From Psychrobacter sp. 1044 (GTDB lineage: Bacteria; Pseudomonadota; Gammaproteobacteria; Pseudomonadales; Moraxellaceae), in NCBI RefSeq assembly GCF_904846525.1, contig NZ_CAJHAZ010000004.1:157532-221531 (forward strand): DNA of 64,000 nucleotides. Reading direction: 5' to 3'. The notes under the pieces were generated by a model that saw nothing but the letters and a program-made list of their open reading frames with translations, searched no databases and was not told where the DNA came from. Shown here one piece after another: positions 1 through 9,786 of the stretch (its first letter is position 1; each line of letters begins with the position of its first letter). The position numbers and the translations under genes were made by a program.

Positions 1-172
1 TTGGTGAGCCAAGCGCCTGCAACACATCTGCGCCACTCATTCCAACTTTAATCTGTTTTTGAACAACCCCTACAGAGATGTTTCCATTGTTTTGGACTTG
101 GGCAGCATGCTCAGATGCTGAAACACAACCAACCAATGATAGGGCAGCCAACAAGGCAACTATAGTTTTCAT
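1..172 (-). CDS. partial small lipoprotein with BamE/SmpA-like motif
   Basis: The 3' end lies outside the window; 57 codons are visible. The start ATG follows a good ribosome site (AGGAAAG). The N-terminus is a lipoprotein signal with lipobox LVGC (Cys16), so the mature protein should be lipid-anchored in the envelope. After an Asn/Gln-rich stretch comes IKVGMSGADVLQALGSP, which resembles the 'GM...V...LG.P' start of the SmpA/OmlA (BamE-like) fold found in many small lipoproteins. It is probably not BamE itself, because that motif is widespread in small outer-membrane lipoproteins. The exact function cannot be called from this fragment. Confidence 0.7.
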   Translation of the reverse strand, partial: MKTIVALLAALSLVGCVSASEHAAQVQNNGNISVGVVQKQIKVGMSGADVLQALGSP

Positions 173-454
173 TATCTTTCCTTTTGGACTATCAATAAAC
201 TTAACTCTTTTATTTAAGTATGATGTTTATAGAATATCTCATACCTAAGCCTGTCAAGGGTAATGTAAACAAAAAGTTAACTAATGTAAACAATTAGTCG
301 TTAGTATTACTAATTAATTATAAATATTGTTTTATTGTAATTATTAGATGGGTGTGGGTTTTTATTCCAAAATACTAATCTGGTATTAAAGAAAAGCGAA
401 GGAGATCTGAATTAGTTTTGAAGTGAGTGTTTGTTTTCCGACAAAATACAGACA
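173..454. other. gene-free AT-rich gap
   Basis: Between the partial lipoprotein gene and the terminator of tRNA-Leu there is no convincing reading frame. It contains the ribosome site and the probable promoter of the lipoprotein gene. Nothing else is recognised. Confidence 0.6.
229..257 (-). promoter_or_regulatory. possible sigma70 promoter of the partial lipoprotein gene
   Basis: On the minus strand a perfect -35 TTGACA (252-257) stands 17 bases from a poor -10 TTCTAT (229-234), about 60 bases upstream of the lipoprotein start. The -35 is strong and the -10 weak, so the exact -10 is uncertain. Confidence 0.35.
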
Positions 455-482
455 CAAAAAAACCTGCTAAAAAGCAGGCTTT
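455..482 (-). terminator. rho-independent terminator of tRNA-Leu
   Basis: On the minus strand a CCTGC/GCAGG stem (extended by weaker pairs) with an A/T-rich loop is followed by seven Ts. It lies about 30 bases beyond the 3' end of the tRNA. Confidence 0.75.
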
Positions 483-513
483 GATATTTGGTCTAAGATG
501 TACTATCCGAAAA

Positions 514-598
514 TGGTGGGGCTGGAGAGACTCGAACTCTCACACCTTGCGGCGCCAGAACCTAAATCTGGTGCGTCTACCAATTCCGCCACAGCCCC
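514..598 (-). tRNA. tRNA-Leu (anticodon TAG)
   Basis: The minus strand reads as an 85-nt class II tRNA. It has a seven-base acceptor stem GGGGCTG/CAGCCCC, a D-arm with GGTAGA, an anticodon loop TTTAGGT giving TAG (reads CUN leucine codons), a variable arm of the length typical of tRNA-Leu, a T-loop TTCGAGT, and an encoded 3' CCA. A short reading frame on the opposite strand over this gene is spurious. Confidence 0.96.
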
Positions 599-687
599 AT
601 TTTCCGTTACTCTATCATTATTAGCGTTTAAACTCAAACACAATATAGACAGTTAACTGATTCGGTAGTGCGTCTCAGTGGTTGGCT

Positions 688-715
688 ATTATATAGAGTT
701 TGAAACGTTTGGCAA
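688..715 (-). promoter_or_regulatory. sigma70 promoter of tRNA-Leu
   Basis: The minus strand shows -35 TTGCCA (710-715), a 16-bp spacer and a perfect -10 TATAAT (688-693). Predicted transcription starts near 681, giving a leader of about 80 nt before the tRNA. Confidence 0.7.
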
Positions 716-813
716 CCCCTATTTGCAATTATTTTTAAATATTTATCATTTATTTTCACTTATTTTTATAAGCTATTGATATGAATGGTATTCATGTTTA
801 TGAGTTTGCGCCT

Positions 814-2637
814 TTAATAACGATTATTTTGCCCTTCTGCTGAAGAAATATCTAATTGCTGTAATTTACGTGTCAGGGTATTGCGCCCCCAACCGAGTAA
901 ATTAGCAGCAGCGATCTTTTTGCCACCACTATGGTTGAGCGCTGCCGTCAATAAAACGCGTTCAAACTCAGGGGTTGCCGTCTGCAAGATATCGGTTTCT
1001 CCTGTTTGTAGAGATTGCTCAGCCCAAGCAGCCAATGCTTGTTGCCAACTTGAACTGTGGGAATGAGGGCGTATTTGCTCATTGTGAGTCATAGCTTGTG
1101 TAGGCTGACTTTGCTCTTGATACGCTTCTAAATCAGACGAGATATTTTCAAGCAGCTCTGGTGGCAAATCATCCACCATCACGGTGTCGCCTGTGGCCAT
1201 CACCGTCAACCAAAGGCAGACATTCTCAAGTTGGCGGACATTGCCACGCCACTCAAAAGCCTGCATGATGTGTAGCGCTGTCGGATGCAGCTGTTTCTCT
1301 GCACTGTTCATCTGTTCAGCAGCCCGCTGCATAAAGTAATGGGCTAATGCTGGAATGTCTTCAGGTCGTGTCCGTAATGGCGGCAACGGCAAGCGAATTA
1401 CATTGAGGCGATAAAACAGATCTTCACGGAATTTGCCTTGTTTGACCAGTTCTTCTAAGTTTTGATGAGTAGCGGCAATGATGCGTACATTCACTTTGAC
1501 CGGCTGCTGTCCACCGACGCGAAAAAACTCACCATTGGCCAGTACTCGTAGCAGCCGAGTTTGGGTGCTATAAGGCATATCGCCAATTTCATCTAGAAAT
1601 AATGTCCCACCATCCGCTTGCTCAAAACGCCCTTGTCGCGTCGTCGTTGCACCAGTAAACGCCCCTTTTTCGTGACCGAATAATTCAGATTCAATCAAAT
1701 CATGTGGAATGGCGGCCATATTGAGGGCAATAAAAGGCTGCTGGTGACGTGGTGAATGCTGGTGCAACGCACTGGCGACCAACTCTTTACCCGTGCCTGA
1801 TTCACCAGTAATTAGGACGGTAATAGGTGAGTGCGCTAAGCGCCCAATGGCACGAAACACCGTCTGCATCGCTTGAGATTGTCCAATGATGCCACTTGGA
1901 TTGTCATTAGCGCTGATGGCAGGTTTAACTTTGATTTTAGGGCTGGATGTTTTATTGGTTTGGCTGATCAGAGTAGCCTTGCTAGCAAGCTTGGGCTTGG
2001 TATCAGGTTTTACCTGCATATTGGGTAAAGTATCTGATGGATTTTTGGTAATGGTCTTCGGAGTAGGTGTAGCTGTTGAGTTTGCTACCGCCGCTGCCAG
2101 CATATTAGGCTGATAATTAATGGCTTTATAAATCGTGACGACTGCATCATCTAAGTCAAAAGGTTTTGGCAGATATTCAAAAGCACCTGTTTGATAGCTA
2201 TTAATAGCAGAGGTGAGGTCGGAATGCGCCGTCATAATGACAATGGGCAGCTTAGGGAAATGCTCATGTACCCAATCACTAAAAGACAACCCATCCATCA
2301 TGGGCATACGAATATCGGTCAATATCACATCGGGAAACTGAGCGGCTGATTCCTGCTGTTGCAAAATATCGTTGAGGCGTGTCCATGCCGCTTGCGCTTG
2401 GGTAAAGCTGATAACCGTCAAACCTGCGTCTTCAAAAGTATCTGCCAACACCAAACGCAGGGCTGCATCGTCATCGATGAGCCATAACGTTGCAGGGTTA
2501 GCATCAGGTGCATTATTGACCGTTACTTTGATAGCTTGATTATCAGGTTCTCGGTTACTAGATTCTTGATTGTCTGATGTTTGGGCAGAGCCTTGATTGT
2601 CGCTGTTAGATGTGGCGTGGTCATTATATGCAGTCAT
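814..2637 (-). CDS. ntrC: nitrogen regulation response regulator NtrC
   Basis: This is a sigma54-dependent activator of 607 residues that switches on nitrogen-assimilation genes when phosphorylated by NtrB. Domains in order: a 48-residue Asn/Ser/Gln-rich tail; a receiver domain (about 50-170) with acidic patch D55-D57, phospho-acceptor D108 and Lys158; a Ser/Thr/Lys/Pro linker (178-247); the AAA+ domain with Walker A GESGTGKE (279-286), the sigma54-contact loop GAFTGA and Walker [12 protein letters not shown]; and a Fis-type helix-turn-helix ending in [19 protein letters not shown]. The usual NtrC has about 470-480 residues, and the extra length sits in the N-terminal tail and the linker. It is 83 bp downstream of ntrB and probably co-transcribed with it. 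Ascribing it to NtrC rather than another NtrC-family regulator rests on the partner kinase and the AAA+/HTH sequence. Confidence 0.93.
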   Translation of the reverse strand: MTAYNDHATSNSDNQGSAQTSDNQESSNREPDNQAIKVTVNNAPDANPATLWLIDDDAALRLVLADTFEDAGLTVISFTQAQAAWTRLNDILQQQESAAQFPDVILTDIRMPMMDGLSFSDWVHEHFPKLPIVIMTAHSDLTSAINSYQTGAFEYLPKPFDLDDAVVTIYKAINYQPNMLAAAVANSTATPTPKTITKNPSDTLPNMQVKPDTKPKLASKATLISQTNKTSSPKIKVKPAISANDNPSGIIGQSQAMQTVFRAIGRLAHSPITVLITGESGTGKELVASALHQHSPRHQQPFIALNMAAIPHDLIESELFGHEKGAFTGATTTRQGRFEQADGGTLFLDEIGDMPYSTQTRLLRVLANGEFFRVGGQQPVKVNVRIIAATHQNLEELVKQGKFREDLFYRLNVIRLPLPPLRTRPEDIPALAHYFMQRAAEQMNSAEKQLHPTALHIMQAFEWRGNVRQLENVCLWLTVMATGDTVMVDDLPPELLENISSDLEAYQEQSQPTQAMTHNEQIRPHSHSSSWQQALAAWAEQSLQTGETDILQTATPEFERVLLTAALNHSGGKKIAAANLLGWGRNTLTRKLQQLDISSAEGQNNRY

Positions 2638-2720
2638 TTATCAGGCCTAATAAGCAAGTGATTCAGGGTGATTGTTTCATAAGTTAGGTCATGGTTTCTA
2701 AGCCTTGGGTGCTGGCTGTT

Positions 2721-4127
2721 TTAAGCATGGTGCGCTGGCTGATTGAAAGGCAAGTACAGCGTAAAACTGGTGTGTTGGTGGTTGTAGTCATTTTTGACAC
2801 TGTCGTTAAGGTTTTTTGATTGTTGGGAGCTCACGTCAATCATACCATGGTGATGACTGATGATATCTTGCACGATAGACAATCCTAGCCCCGTCCCTGC
2901 GGCACGGCTGGTCACCATTGGGAAAAATATCTGTCCGATCAATGCCGGATCAATGCCTGAACCGTTATCGGCAATATTGATTTGTAGCACTTGCTTATGC
3001 TGTTGCCCAGCAATGGTATGTTGAAAGGCAATTCGGGTTTGAATGTGTAGCGTTGGCTTATAACTGGCGCTGTCGTGATTGCTCATTTGTGAAGTGACAG
3101 GTTGTTGCACCTTAGGCTCGGATAACTCTCTTTGCTGCAGCGTTTGCTCAAACTCAGTCATCGATTCACAGGCATTATTAATCAGATTTAAAAACACTTG
3201 TATTAGCTGATCTTTATCAGCGCATAACTCAGGCAATGACAAGTCATAATCGCGCTGTAGCGTCACTTGCGGATATTGATTGACGACCAAAGATAAAACA
3301 TGCTCCAGTGGCTCATGGATATTTAGCGTTTGCCAATTTGGTAATTGATTGGAGCCAAGAAATTTCCCAATAAGATGGGTTAGACGGTCCGTTTCTGAAA
3401 TGATGATATCAGTATAATTACGCAGTTTTTCAGCCGTTTTTTGCAGATGGCTATTCGGGTTTACCATAGGGTTTGTACCAATAATAGCAGGAGGAGCACT
3501 ATTAAGAGGAGAGGTGTCACTGAATTTGATGAATTGCCGCTGTAATAATTGCGCCGCCCCGCGAATACCGGCCAGCGGATTTTTGATTTCATGAGCGACC
3601 GAGCGCAGCATATGACGGGCAACATTATATTGCTGCTGCTGGCGTTGTTCCTCTGATATGCGACTTTGGCGATCCTTGCCCCACATCTCAATAATAAAAT
3701 AAGGTTGCTGCTCATAAATGACAGGGGTCACGCTATAATCAACCGAGAATGATAAATTACCATTTAGCGGTGTGCTGATAAGGTGATCATGATCGATAAA
3801 GGGTTGTTGATACTGCTTTGCTTGCTGAAATCGTTCTTTTAAAGAGCACGATTGTTCATGGGTATCTTCACCACTACTTTTATCGACAGTTACATGGTTA
3901 TCACTGTCATGATTGCTATTGGCTGATTTCAATGCTTTGGATGCAAGCAGTGTCAATATAGACTGACCCAGTAAGCGTCCACTACTAATAGCAAGTAGTT
4001 GTTCGGCTTGGGCATTTAGCCAAGTGATCGATAAATCATCATTGATCCATAAAATAGCGGTGAACAAATGCTGTGACATGAATGCTAAGTCAGGTGTCAG
4101 TTTTACAGTTGTCAAATGGGTTGTCAT
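2721..4127 (-). CDS. ntrB: nitrogen sensor histidine kinase NtrB (GlnL)
   Basis: This is a soluble two-component kinase and phosphatase that reports nitrogen status, normally through PII, to NtrC. The 468 residues contain a PAS domain (about 15-150), a dimerisation/phospho-acceptor helix with VAHEIKNPLAGIRGAAQLL (phospho-His179, the signature of the NtrB family) and a C-terminal HATPase with N-box NLINNACESM, G1 DNGSGI and G2 GTGLGLSIVQDI. E. coli NtrB has about 350 residues. The excess is polar, low-complexity inserts: SNHDSDNHVTVDKSSGED in the PAS domain, a segment after the H-box, and a Gln/Ser-rich segment inside the ATPase domain. No membrane segments are seen. It is the first gene of the ntrB-ntrC pair and diverges from rimO. 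Confidence 0.92.
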   Translation of the reverse strand: MTTHLTTVKLTPDLAFMSQHLFTAILWINDDLSITWLNAQAEQLLAISSGRLLGQSILTLLASKALKSANSNHDSDNHVTVDKSSGEDTHEQSCSLKERFQQAKQYQQPFIDHDHLISTPLNGNLSFSVDYSVTPVIYEQQPYFIIEMWGKDRQSRISEEQRQQQQYNVARHMLRSVAHEIKNPLAGIRGAAQLLQRQFIKFSDTSPLNSAPPAIIGTNPMVNPNSHLQKTAEKLRNYTDIIISETDRLTHLIGKFLGSNQLPNWQTLNIHEPLEHVLSLVVNQYPQVTLQRDYDLSLPELCADKDQLIQVFLNLINNACESMTEFEQTLQQRELSEPKVQQPVTSQMSNHDSASYKPTLHIQTRIAFQHTIAGQQHKQVLQINIADNGSGIDPALIGQIFFPMVTSRAAGTGLGLSIVQDIISHHHGMIDVSSQQSKNLNDSVKNDYNHQHTSFTLYLPFNQPAHHA

Positions 4128-4262
4128 GGCTATTGCCTAGAATAAAAGAAGACGCGATATAATATTTAACCATAAATCAACACTATAGAACGGCAAAACT
4201 GGCGATTTTTGCAAAAAAAACGTACAATGCGCACAGCCAATTTATCTCTAGCAAGGTCAGCC

Positions 4263-5870
4263 ATGCCCAACACTTCTACCGAGTCGGTTAATACGACTGT
4301 TACTACCTCACCGTCAACTTCTACGCCAACAGATTCTATGTTAAAAGACACTGTCATCGTTTTTAATCCTGCCAAACCAAATATAGCACAAGACAATCAG
4401 GCAGATGTTAGTCAAGCAAACACTAACCAACCCTACCATCATAAAGCCAACCACAATCAAAACCGTAGCATTGAGCAAAGCAGAGATGTGACTTCAGGTG
4501 CTTTATCGACTGAAAATGCGCCAGTGAATGCAGCGCCAAAGATTGGGTTTGTGTCACTAGGTTGCCCAAAAGCCTTGGTCGATAGTGAGCGCATTATCAC
4601 TGAGCTTAGCCGTGATGGTTATCAAGTGGCGAGTGATTACGAAGGTGCAGATTTAGTGGTGGTCAATACCTGCGGCTTTATCGAGTCCGCGGTACAAGAG
4701 TCGCTAGATGCCATCGGCGAAGCGATTAGCAAAAACGGTAAAGTAATCGTTACTGGTTGCTTGGGTAAAGAGGCGGACAAAATCCGTGAAATGCACCCAG
4801 CCGTGCTAGCTGTAACTGGCGCTCATGCTTATGATGAAGTCATTAGAGCCGTTTCGCTGCATGTGCCCAAGCCTGACCGCAGTCAGGACGCTAGTTATGA
4901 TCCAAAGATAGATTTGATTAATGAAGCGGGTATCAAATTGACGCCAAGCCATTATGCTTATCTAAAAATATCAGAAGGTTGCAACCATCGTTGTACTTTC
5001 TGCATCATTCCAAGCTTACGTGGAGACTTGGTTTCACGTCCGATTGACAGTGTGATGAATGAAGCGTTGGCGCTGAAAAATGCTGGCGTGAAAGAATTGC
5101 TGATTATTTCGCAAGATACCTCTGCTTATGGACTGGATTTAAAGTATAAGACCAGTTTTTGGAATGGTATGCCGCTGAAGTCGAAATTTTATGACTTGTG
5201 CCAAGCCTTAAATGACTTAGGTATTTGGGTGCGCTTGCATTATGTCTATCCATATCTGCATGTCGATAAAGTGGTTGAACTAATGGGCGAGAAGAAGCTA
5301 CTGCCTTATCTCGACATTCCGTTTCAACATGCCAGCCATCGCATCCTAAAAGCGATGAAACGCCCAGCGCATAGCGAAAACACCTTGGCGCGTATCCATG
5401 CATGGCGTGAGATTTGCCCTGATATCGTCATTCGTTCAACCTTCGTTGTGGGCTTCCCTGGCGAGACAGAAGAAGATTTTCAATGCTTGCTTGATTGGTT
5501 AGTAGAAGCTCGCCTTGATCGTGTTGGCGCGTTTACCTATTCAGAAGTCGAAGGCGCAGTGGCTAATGACCTGCCAAATCATGTGCCAGAAGAGATTAAG
5601 CAAGAGCGCTATGAGCGTTTGATGACGCTGCAACAAGACATCTCAGCGCAAAAGCTACAAGAGAAAGTCGGCAAAACCTTGATGGTATTGGTCGACGAAA
5701 TTGATAGTGAAGAGGGCGTTGCTATTTGTCGTAGCTATGCTGACGCACCAGAGATTGACGGTCATGTCTATGTCGATGAGATTACCGCTCAAGTTAAAGT
5801 CGGACAATTCCTAACGGTCACGATTGATGACGCTAGCGAATATGATTTGTTTGCCAGTTACAAAGGCTAA
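4263..5870 (+). CDS. rimO: ribosomal protein S12 methylthiotransferase RimO
   Basis: RimO is a radical-SAM enzyme that adds a methylthio group to the conserved aspartate of ribosomal protein S12. It has an N-terminal UPF0004 domain beginning [17 protein letters not shown], whose cysteines bind the second FeS cluster, a radical-[11 protein letters not shown] motif (Cys240/244/247) and a C-terminal TRAM domain. The ATG at 4263 is preceded by AAGG at good spacing and is chosen as start. The frame also opens at TTG 4209 and ATG 4227, without a ribosome site. Even from 4263 there are about 91 residues of Thr/Ser/Asn/His-rich sequence before the conserved core, which is not usual for RimO (about 440 residues; here 535). 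A weak terminator follows. Confidence 0.93.
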   Translation: MPNTSTESVNTTVTTSPSTSTPTDSMLKDTVIVFNPAKPNIAQDNQADVSQANTNQPYHHKANHNQNRSIEQSRDVTSGALSTENAPVNAAPKIGFVSLGCPKALVDSERIITELSRDGYQVASDYEGADLVVVNTCGFIESAVQESLDAIGEAISKNGKVIVTGCLGKEADKIREMHPAVLAVTGAHAYDEVIRAVSLHVPKPDRSQDASYDPKIDLINEAGIKLTPSHYAYLKISEGCNHRCTFCIIPSLRGDLVSRPIDSVMNEALALKNAGVKELLIISQDTSAYGLDLKYKTSFWNGMPLKSKFYDLCQALNDLGIWVRLHYVYPYLHVDKVVELMGEKKLLPYLDIPFQHASHRILKAMKRPAHSENTLARIHAWREICPDIVIRSTFVVGFPGETEEDFQCLLDWLVEARLDRVGAFTYSEVEGAVANDLPNHVPEEIKQERYERLMTLQQDISAQKLQEKVGKTLMVLVDEIDSEEGVAICRSYADAPEIDGHVYVDEITAQVKVGQFLTVTIDDASEYDLFASYKG

Positions 5871-5911
5871 GCAGTCACTGTAGCTGATTAGTCACTACAA
5901 TATACGAGTGA

Positions 5912-5938
5912 AAATTGCCCAATCGCGGGCAGTTTTTG
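5912..5938 (+). terminator. probable terminator of rimO
   Basis: A TGCCC/GGGCA stem with a six-base loop is followed by GTTTTT, about 45 bases after the rimO stop. The stem is short, so termination may be partial. Confidence 0.5.
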
Positions 5939-6098
5939 CTACAATTAGCGCAATTTAGCCTTTTTACACGTTTGTCATCAGTTGCGGTGCTTGCTACATA
6001 GTACCTCGGTGATGACACTTCGAGTAAATTCGAAGGCAAACTCTATTTGTGTTTTACCGCTCATTTTAATTATAATTTAATGCTAACAAGGTGACCTC

Positions 6099-6824
6099 AT
6101 GTCTGACAAAAACCCGCGTTACTCTCGTATCTTGCTGAAACTCTCTGGTGAAGCCTTAGCTGGTGGCAAAGAGATGGGAATTGATAGCGAAGTGCTCGAT
6201 AAGATGAGCTTGTCTATCGCCCATTTGCGTGGTCTTGGTGTTCAAGTCGGTATCGTGGTCGGCGGCGGTAACTTATATCGCGGCGCGCAGTTGCAACAAG
6301 AAGGCTTAGTCGGTCGTGTGACTGGTGATCAAATGGGTATGTTAGCAACCGTTATGAACGGTCTGGCGATGCGTGATGCGCTTGAGCGCCGCAATATTAA
6401 AACTCGCCTGATGTCAGCCTTGCCAATTGGTGAAGTGACCGAAAGCTATAGCAGTCGCAATGCCATTCGCTATCTCAAAAATGGCGAAGTATGTATCTTT
6501 GTTGCTGGTACGGGCAACCCTTTCTTTACCACTGATACGGCTGCTTGCTTACGCGGTATCGAGATCGAAGCTGGCTTGATTTTAAAAGCCACCAAAGTTG
6601 ATGGCGTTTATGACAAAGACCCAAGCTTACATGACGATGCAGTTAAATATGATGGTTTAACTTTTGATGAAGTATTAGAGCAAAAACTTGGCGTGATGGA
6701 TTTAACTGCCATTGCCTTATGCCGTGAGCACAACGTGCCGCTACAAGTGTTTGATATGACCAAGCCTAATGCATTATTAAACGTCATTATGGGCGAAAAT
6801 GAAGGCACACGCGTTTATCACTGA
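6099..6824 (+). CDS. pyrH: UMP kinase
   Basis: PyrH phosphorylates UMP to UDP with ATP in the cytoplasm, the entry to UTP and CTP synthesis. The 241 residues match the usual length of the bacterial amino-acid-kinase-fold UMP kinase. Family motifs are LLKLSGEAL near the N-terminus, [10 protein letters not shown], and [13 protein letters not shown] in the nucleotide-binding region. The start is preceded by AAGGTGAC. Its partner frr follows after 171 bp, the conserved gene order. In many relatives rpsB and tsf precede pyrH; here rimO does. Confidence 0.97.
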   Translation: MSDKNPRYSRILLKLSGEALAGGKEMGIDSEVLDKMSLSIAHLRGLGVQVGIVVGGGNLYRGAQLQQEGLVGRVTGDQMGMLATVMNGLAMRDALERRNIKTRLMSALPIGEVTESYSSRNAIRYLKNGEVCIFVAGTGNPFFTTDTAACLRGIEIEAGLILKATKVDGVYDKDPSLHDDAVKYDGLTFDEVLEQKLGVMDLTAIALCREHNVPLQVFDMTKPNALLNVIMGENEGTRVYH

Positions 6825-6879
6825 TTTGCCTGAATACTTTAAACGCTCTGAACGCTCTAAATATTAATACGAGAATACC

Positions 6880-6911
6880 AGTTATTAAAATTAGACCAGT
6901 CGTTAATAACT
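6880..6911 (+). other. perfect hairpin in the pyrH-frr gap
   Basis: Two 9-base arms (6880-6888 and 6903-6911, AGTTATTAA and its complement) enclose a 14-nt loop. No T-tract follows. It is one of several hairpins between genes of this cluster. Confidence 0.5.
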
Positions 6912-6995
6912 ACAGTCGCTAATAATTAATAGTGAACACCCGTATATTTACTAACAAATGAATGATTTATCGATAGCGATAAATAAGGATATCTA

Positions 6996-7550
6996 ATGAT
7001 CAAAGAGATTAAGCAAGACGGCGAAGCGCGCATGCAAAAAACACTGGAAGCGCTTGAGAGCACTTTTAGCAAAGTCCGTACAGGGCGCGCACATCCGGGT
7101 ATGTTGTCAGGCGTGATGGTTAGCTACTACGGGTCGCCTACACCTTTGAATCAAGTGGCGAGTGTCAACGTTGAAGACTCACGTACGCTCATGGTTCAGC
7201 CATTCGAGCGTACCATGGTACAAGCAATTGACAAGGCCATTCGCGAAGCAGATTTGGGTCTCAACCCAGTGACCGCCGATGTGATTCGTGTGCCAATGCC
7301 TGCATTGACAGAAGAGACACGCCGCGATATGCAAAAGCTTGCGCGTGGAGAAGCAGAAAGTAGCCGTGTTTCTATCCGTAATATTCGCCGTGATATGATG
7401 AATGACATCAAAGAATTGGCCAAAGAAAAAGAGATCTCAGAAGACGACGAGCGCCGTGCCAGTGATGACATTCAAAAAATCACTGACAAGTATATCGAAA
7501 CCATCGATAAACGTTTGAGCAAAAAAGAAACTGACTTGATGGACGTGTAA
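6996..7550 (+). CDS. frr: ribosome recycling factor
   Basis: Frr works with EF-G to split post-termination ribosomes. The 184 residues are the normal family length, with the three-helix-bundle hallmark [12 protein letters not shown] and the C-terminal half with [16 protein letters not shown]. The ribosome site AAGGAT lies upstream of the start. It follows pyrH and is followed by a stable hairpin. Confidence 0.97.
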   Translation: MIKEIKQDGEARMQKTLEALESTFSKVRTGRAHPGMLSGVMVSYYGSPTPLNQVASVNVEDSRTLMVQPFERTMVQAIDKAIREADLGLNPVTADVIRVPMPALTEETRRDMQKLARGEAESSRVSIRNIRRDMMNDIKELAKEKEISEDDERRASDDIQKITDKYIETIDKRLSKKETDLMDV

Positions 7551-7601
7551 AGCACTGGTTTTTCGATCGTGTAAGACAAAAATCCGTTATGTCATATCCT
7601 T

Positions 7602-7644
7602 ATAATAAGCAGCCAATCTGTCAGTACTATTGGCTGCTTATTAT
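7602..7644. terminator. perfect 16-bp hairpin after frr
   Basis: The arms 7602-7617 and 7629-7644 are perfect complements (core AAGCAGCCAAT) with an 11-nt loop. The flanks are A/T-rich on both sides but there is no clean T-run. It could be a weak bidirectional terminator or an RNA-stabilising hairpin between frr and uppS. Apart from this structure the 313-bp gap 7551-7863 shows no gene. Confidence 0.55.
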
Positions 7645-7863
7645 TGTGTAGATGGTACCGATAATAGCGTCAATGTTATATCAATCGGATACGGCAATAG
7701 GCTTGCTCAGATTTGTAAACTGTATTTTATAAGCGTTATCTTGCAAACTAAATCACGCCCATAGATGGGTTTATGATAAGTTTGTGAATTATGGTTATGA
7801 CGCTTTCTAATCGTTATCGCAGCCGTTATTATTATTTTACCTTAACAATAAGCACTTTCGCCT

Positions 7864-8622
7864 ATGTCCACTTCAGCCGTTTTGGCTCCTGATCTTCTTC
7901 CACGCCATATCGCTATCATCATGGATGGCAATAATCGTTATGGTAAAGCCAATGATTTGGGCAAAGGCCAAGGGCATGTGGCTGGCAAAGATGCACTCGA
8001 TCCTATCGTCGAGTATTGCGTTAATACGGGTATCGAAGTATTAACGGTATTTGCATTTTCTAGTGAGAATTGGCAACGCCCGCCCAGTGAGGTGGCACTA
8101 CTCATGCAACTGTTAGCCTCGACCATTCATGAGCAAATACCACGCATGAATGAGTATCGTATTCGTCTGCGTTTTATTGGTGACCGCAGTCAGCTGAGTG
8201 ATGATTTGCAAGCGTTAATGGCAGACGCTGAAGCAAAAACAGCAAACTTTAAAGCCATGACTCTAGTCATCGCTATCAGTTATGGTGGGCAATGGGATAT
8301 TGCCCATGCGGCAAAACAGCTGGCGCAGCAAGTAGAGGCTGGTCAGTTACGTGCTGATGATATTAACAAAGAATTGCTCGGTAACTATGTGCAATTAGCA
8401 GATGCACCAGCAGTAGATATGCTGATACGCACAGGCGGTGAATACCGAATTTCTAACTTTTTATTGTGGCAGTCAGCCTATGCTGAGCTATTCTTTACCC
8501 AGACATTATGGCCGAATTTTGCAGCTGATGAGTTGGCAGCAATGGTAAAAGAGTTCGCTCAGCGGCAGCGCCGTTTTGGCAAAACCAGTGAGCAGATAGT
8601 GATAGAGCAAGCAAGTCGTTAA
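7864..8622 (+). CDS. uppS: undecaprenyl diphosphate synthase
   Basis: UppS is a cis-prenyltransferase that condenses eight isopentenyl units onto farnesyl diphosphate, making the C55 lipid carrier for peptidoglycan and surface polysaccharides. The protein has 252 residues, with substrate-binding motif HIAIIMDGNNRYGKAN (catalytic Asp in MDGN), FAFSSENWQRP and the C-terminal DMLIRTGGEYRISNFLLWQ. No clear ribosome site precedes the ATG, but the start agrees with the family N-terminus. Its carrier supply links it to dxr, the isoprenoid gene two positions downstream. Confidence 0.96.
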   Translation: MSTSAVLAPDLLPRHIAIIMDGNNRYGKANDLGKGQGHVAGKDALDPIVEYCVNTGIEVLTVFAFSSENWQRPPSEVALLMQLLASTIHEQIPRMNEYRIRLRFIGDRSQLSDDLQALMADAEAKTANFKAMTLVIAISYGGQWDIAHAAKQLAQQVEAGQLRADDINKELLGNYVQLADAPAVDMLIRTGGEYRISNFLLWQSAYAELFFTQTLWPNFAADELAAMVKEFAQRQRRFGKTSEQIVIEQASR

Positions 8623-8768
8623 TGGTGTTAAGCATTTGCCTGTTATTTTGTAAAGGAAAAAGCTCTTACAAAGCGGTTATCGTATAAGTAGTTAATATTG
8701 CTTGTTTGTGAAATAATAAACCGCGTTAATAAGCGTCAACTGCTATTAGTGGGCTATTGTAGATTAAC

Positions 8769-8777
8769 TGCTATAAT
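8769..8777 (+). promoter_or_regulatory. extended -10 promoter upstream of cdsA
   Basis: TGCTATAAT (8769-8777) is a perfect extended -10 element; the -35 region is poor. The predicted start near 8784 gives a 40-nt leader to cdsA. A second candidate, TTGACC (8785-8790) with TATAAG at 8807, would leave almost no leader. Confidence 0.4.
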
Positions 8778-8823
8778 GCACGTTTTGACCATGCGTTTTT
8801 CATTATTATAAGGCTCAATAAGT

Positions 8824-9633
8824 ATGTGGCAACGAATTAAGACGGCAGTTGTTCTCGTTATTATCGTTGGTATTGCAATGTTTGCGAGCCAAACCCCTGT
8901 TTTATTTGCACCGCTATTAGCGATTGGCGTTATTATCGCCGCTCACGAATGGACTAAGCTGATGCCTAAGTGGCGTCATCCTGCGCTGTTTGTGCTATTG
9001 GTTTTGGTGTTGACCCTAGTATCACTCATGTTTAAAGTCACATGGCTGTTTTGGTGGGTGGCTTCACTGGCTATATGGCTAATGGCGCTGTCTTGGGTGC
9101 GAGTGTTCCCGACTCATACCAATTGGTATGGCAAAAAACTGGCATTGATGGGTGCGGTGATATTGACCGCATCGATTACGGCGATGTTTTATTTGTGGCA
9201 ACTGTCAGCATGGTGGTTGCTCTATGTGTTCCTTTTGGTCTGGTGCGCAGATAGTGGCGCTTATTTTGTGGGGCGTAAGCTTGGTCGCCGCAAAATGGCG
9301 CCAAATGTCTCACCCAATAAAAGCATGGAAGGGCTGGCAGGCGGCCTTGTTACCGGTCTGCTCGTGGTCATTGCTATCAGTGTATTTAAGTTGCAATTGA
9401 CTGGTGTACCGTTAGTCGCATTTGTAGCATTATCAGCCTTGACTATTTTAGCCTCGGTACTTGGTGATTTATTTGAGTCGATGCTTAAGCGCCGCGCTGA
9501 TGTCAAAGATTCAGGAACGATTTTACCGGGGCATGGCGGCGTGCTTGACCGTATCGACTCACTGCTCTCTGCCACACCGATATTTGCGCTTGGTTTTTGG
9601 GCGATACAGCAGTTAGGTTTGATAGTGGTTTAG
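8824..9633 (+). CDS. cdsA: phosphatidate cytidylyltransferase (CDP-diacylglycerol synthase)
   Basis: CdsA is an inner-membrane enzyme making CDP-diacylglycerol from phosphatidic acid and CTP, the precursor of all phospholipids. The 269 residues are mostly hydrophobic, with about seven membrane segments. The C-terminal CDS signature is present (KDSGTILPGHGGVLDRIDSL), as is the upstream DSGAYFVGRKLGRRKMAPNV motif. The leader AAGGCTCAATAAGT holds a plausible ribosome site. It sits between uppS and dxr in the conserved order. Confidence 0.96.
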   Translation: MWQRIKTAVVLVIIVGIAMFASQTPVLFAPLLAIGVIIAAHEWTKLMPKWRHPALFVLLVLVLTLVSLMFKVTWLFWWVASLAIWLMALSWVRVFPTHTNWYGKKLALMGAVILTASITAMFYLWQLSAWWLLYVFLLVWCADSGAYFVGRKLGRRKMAPNVSPNKSMEGLAGGLVTGLLVVIAISVFKLQLTGVPLVAFVALSALTILASVLGDLFESMLKRRADVKDSGTILPGHGGVLDRIDSLLSATPIFALGFWAIQQLGLIVV

Positions 9634-9786
9634 GACTGAAAAAATAATTCATAGACGATGATACGCCCTAATTATAGTAGTTAAGATGAGTGACTAGTTA
9701 ATACACTGGATATTGTCTATCTCTTATTTATCAAACGTTTTATCGATTTCTTATTTAATTTTTTAGAGTATCATTTACAGGCACCG

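Noticed and set aside
427..624. 65-residue plus-strand reading frame
   Set aside because: It runs through the minus-strand tRNA-Leu and its terminator; no ribosome site and no coding signal.
4209..4262. Upstream TTG/ATG extension of rimO
   Set aside because: TTG 4209 has no ribosome site and ATG 4227 has none; ATG 4263 has AAGG at good spacing.
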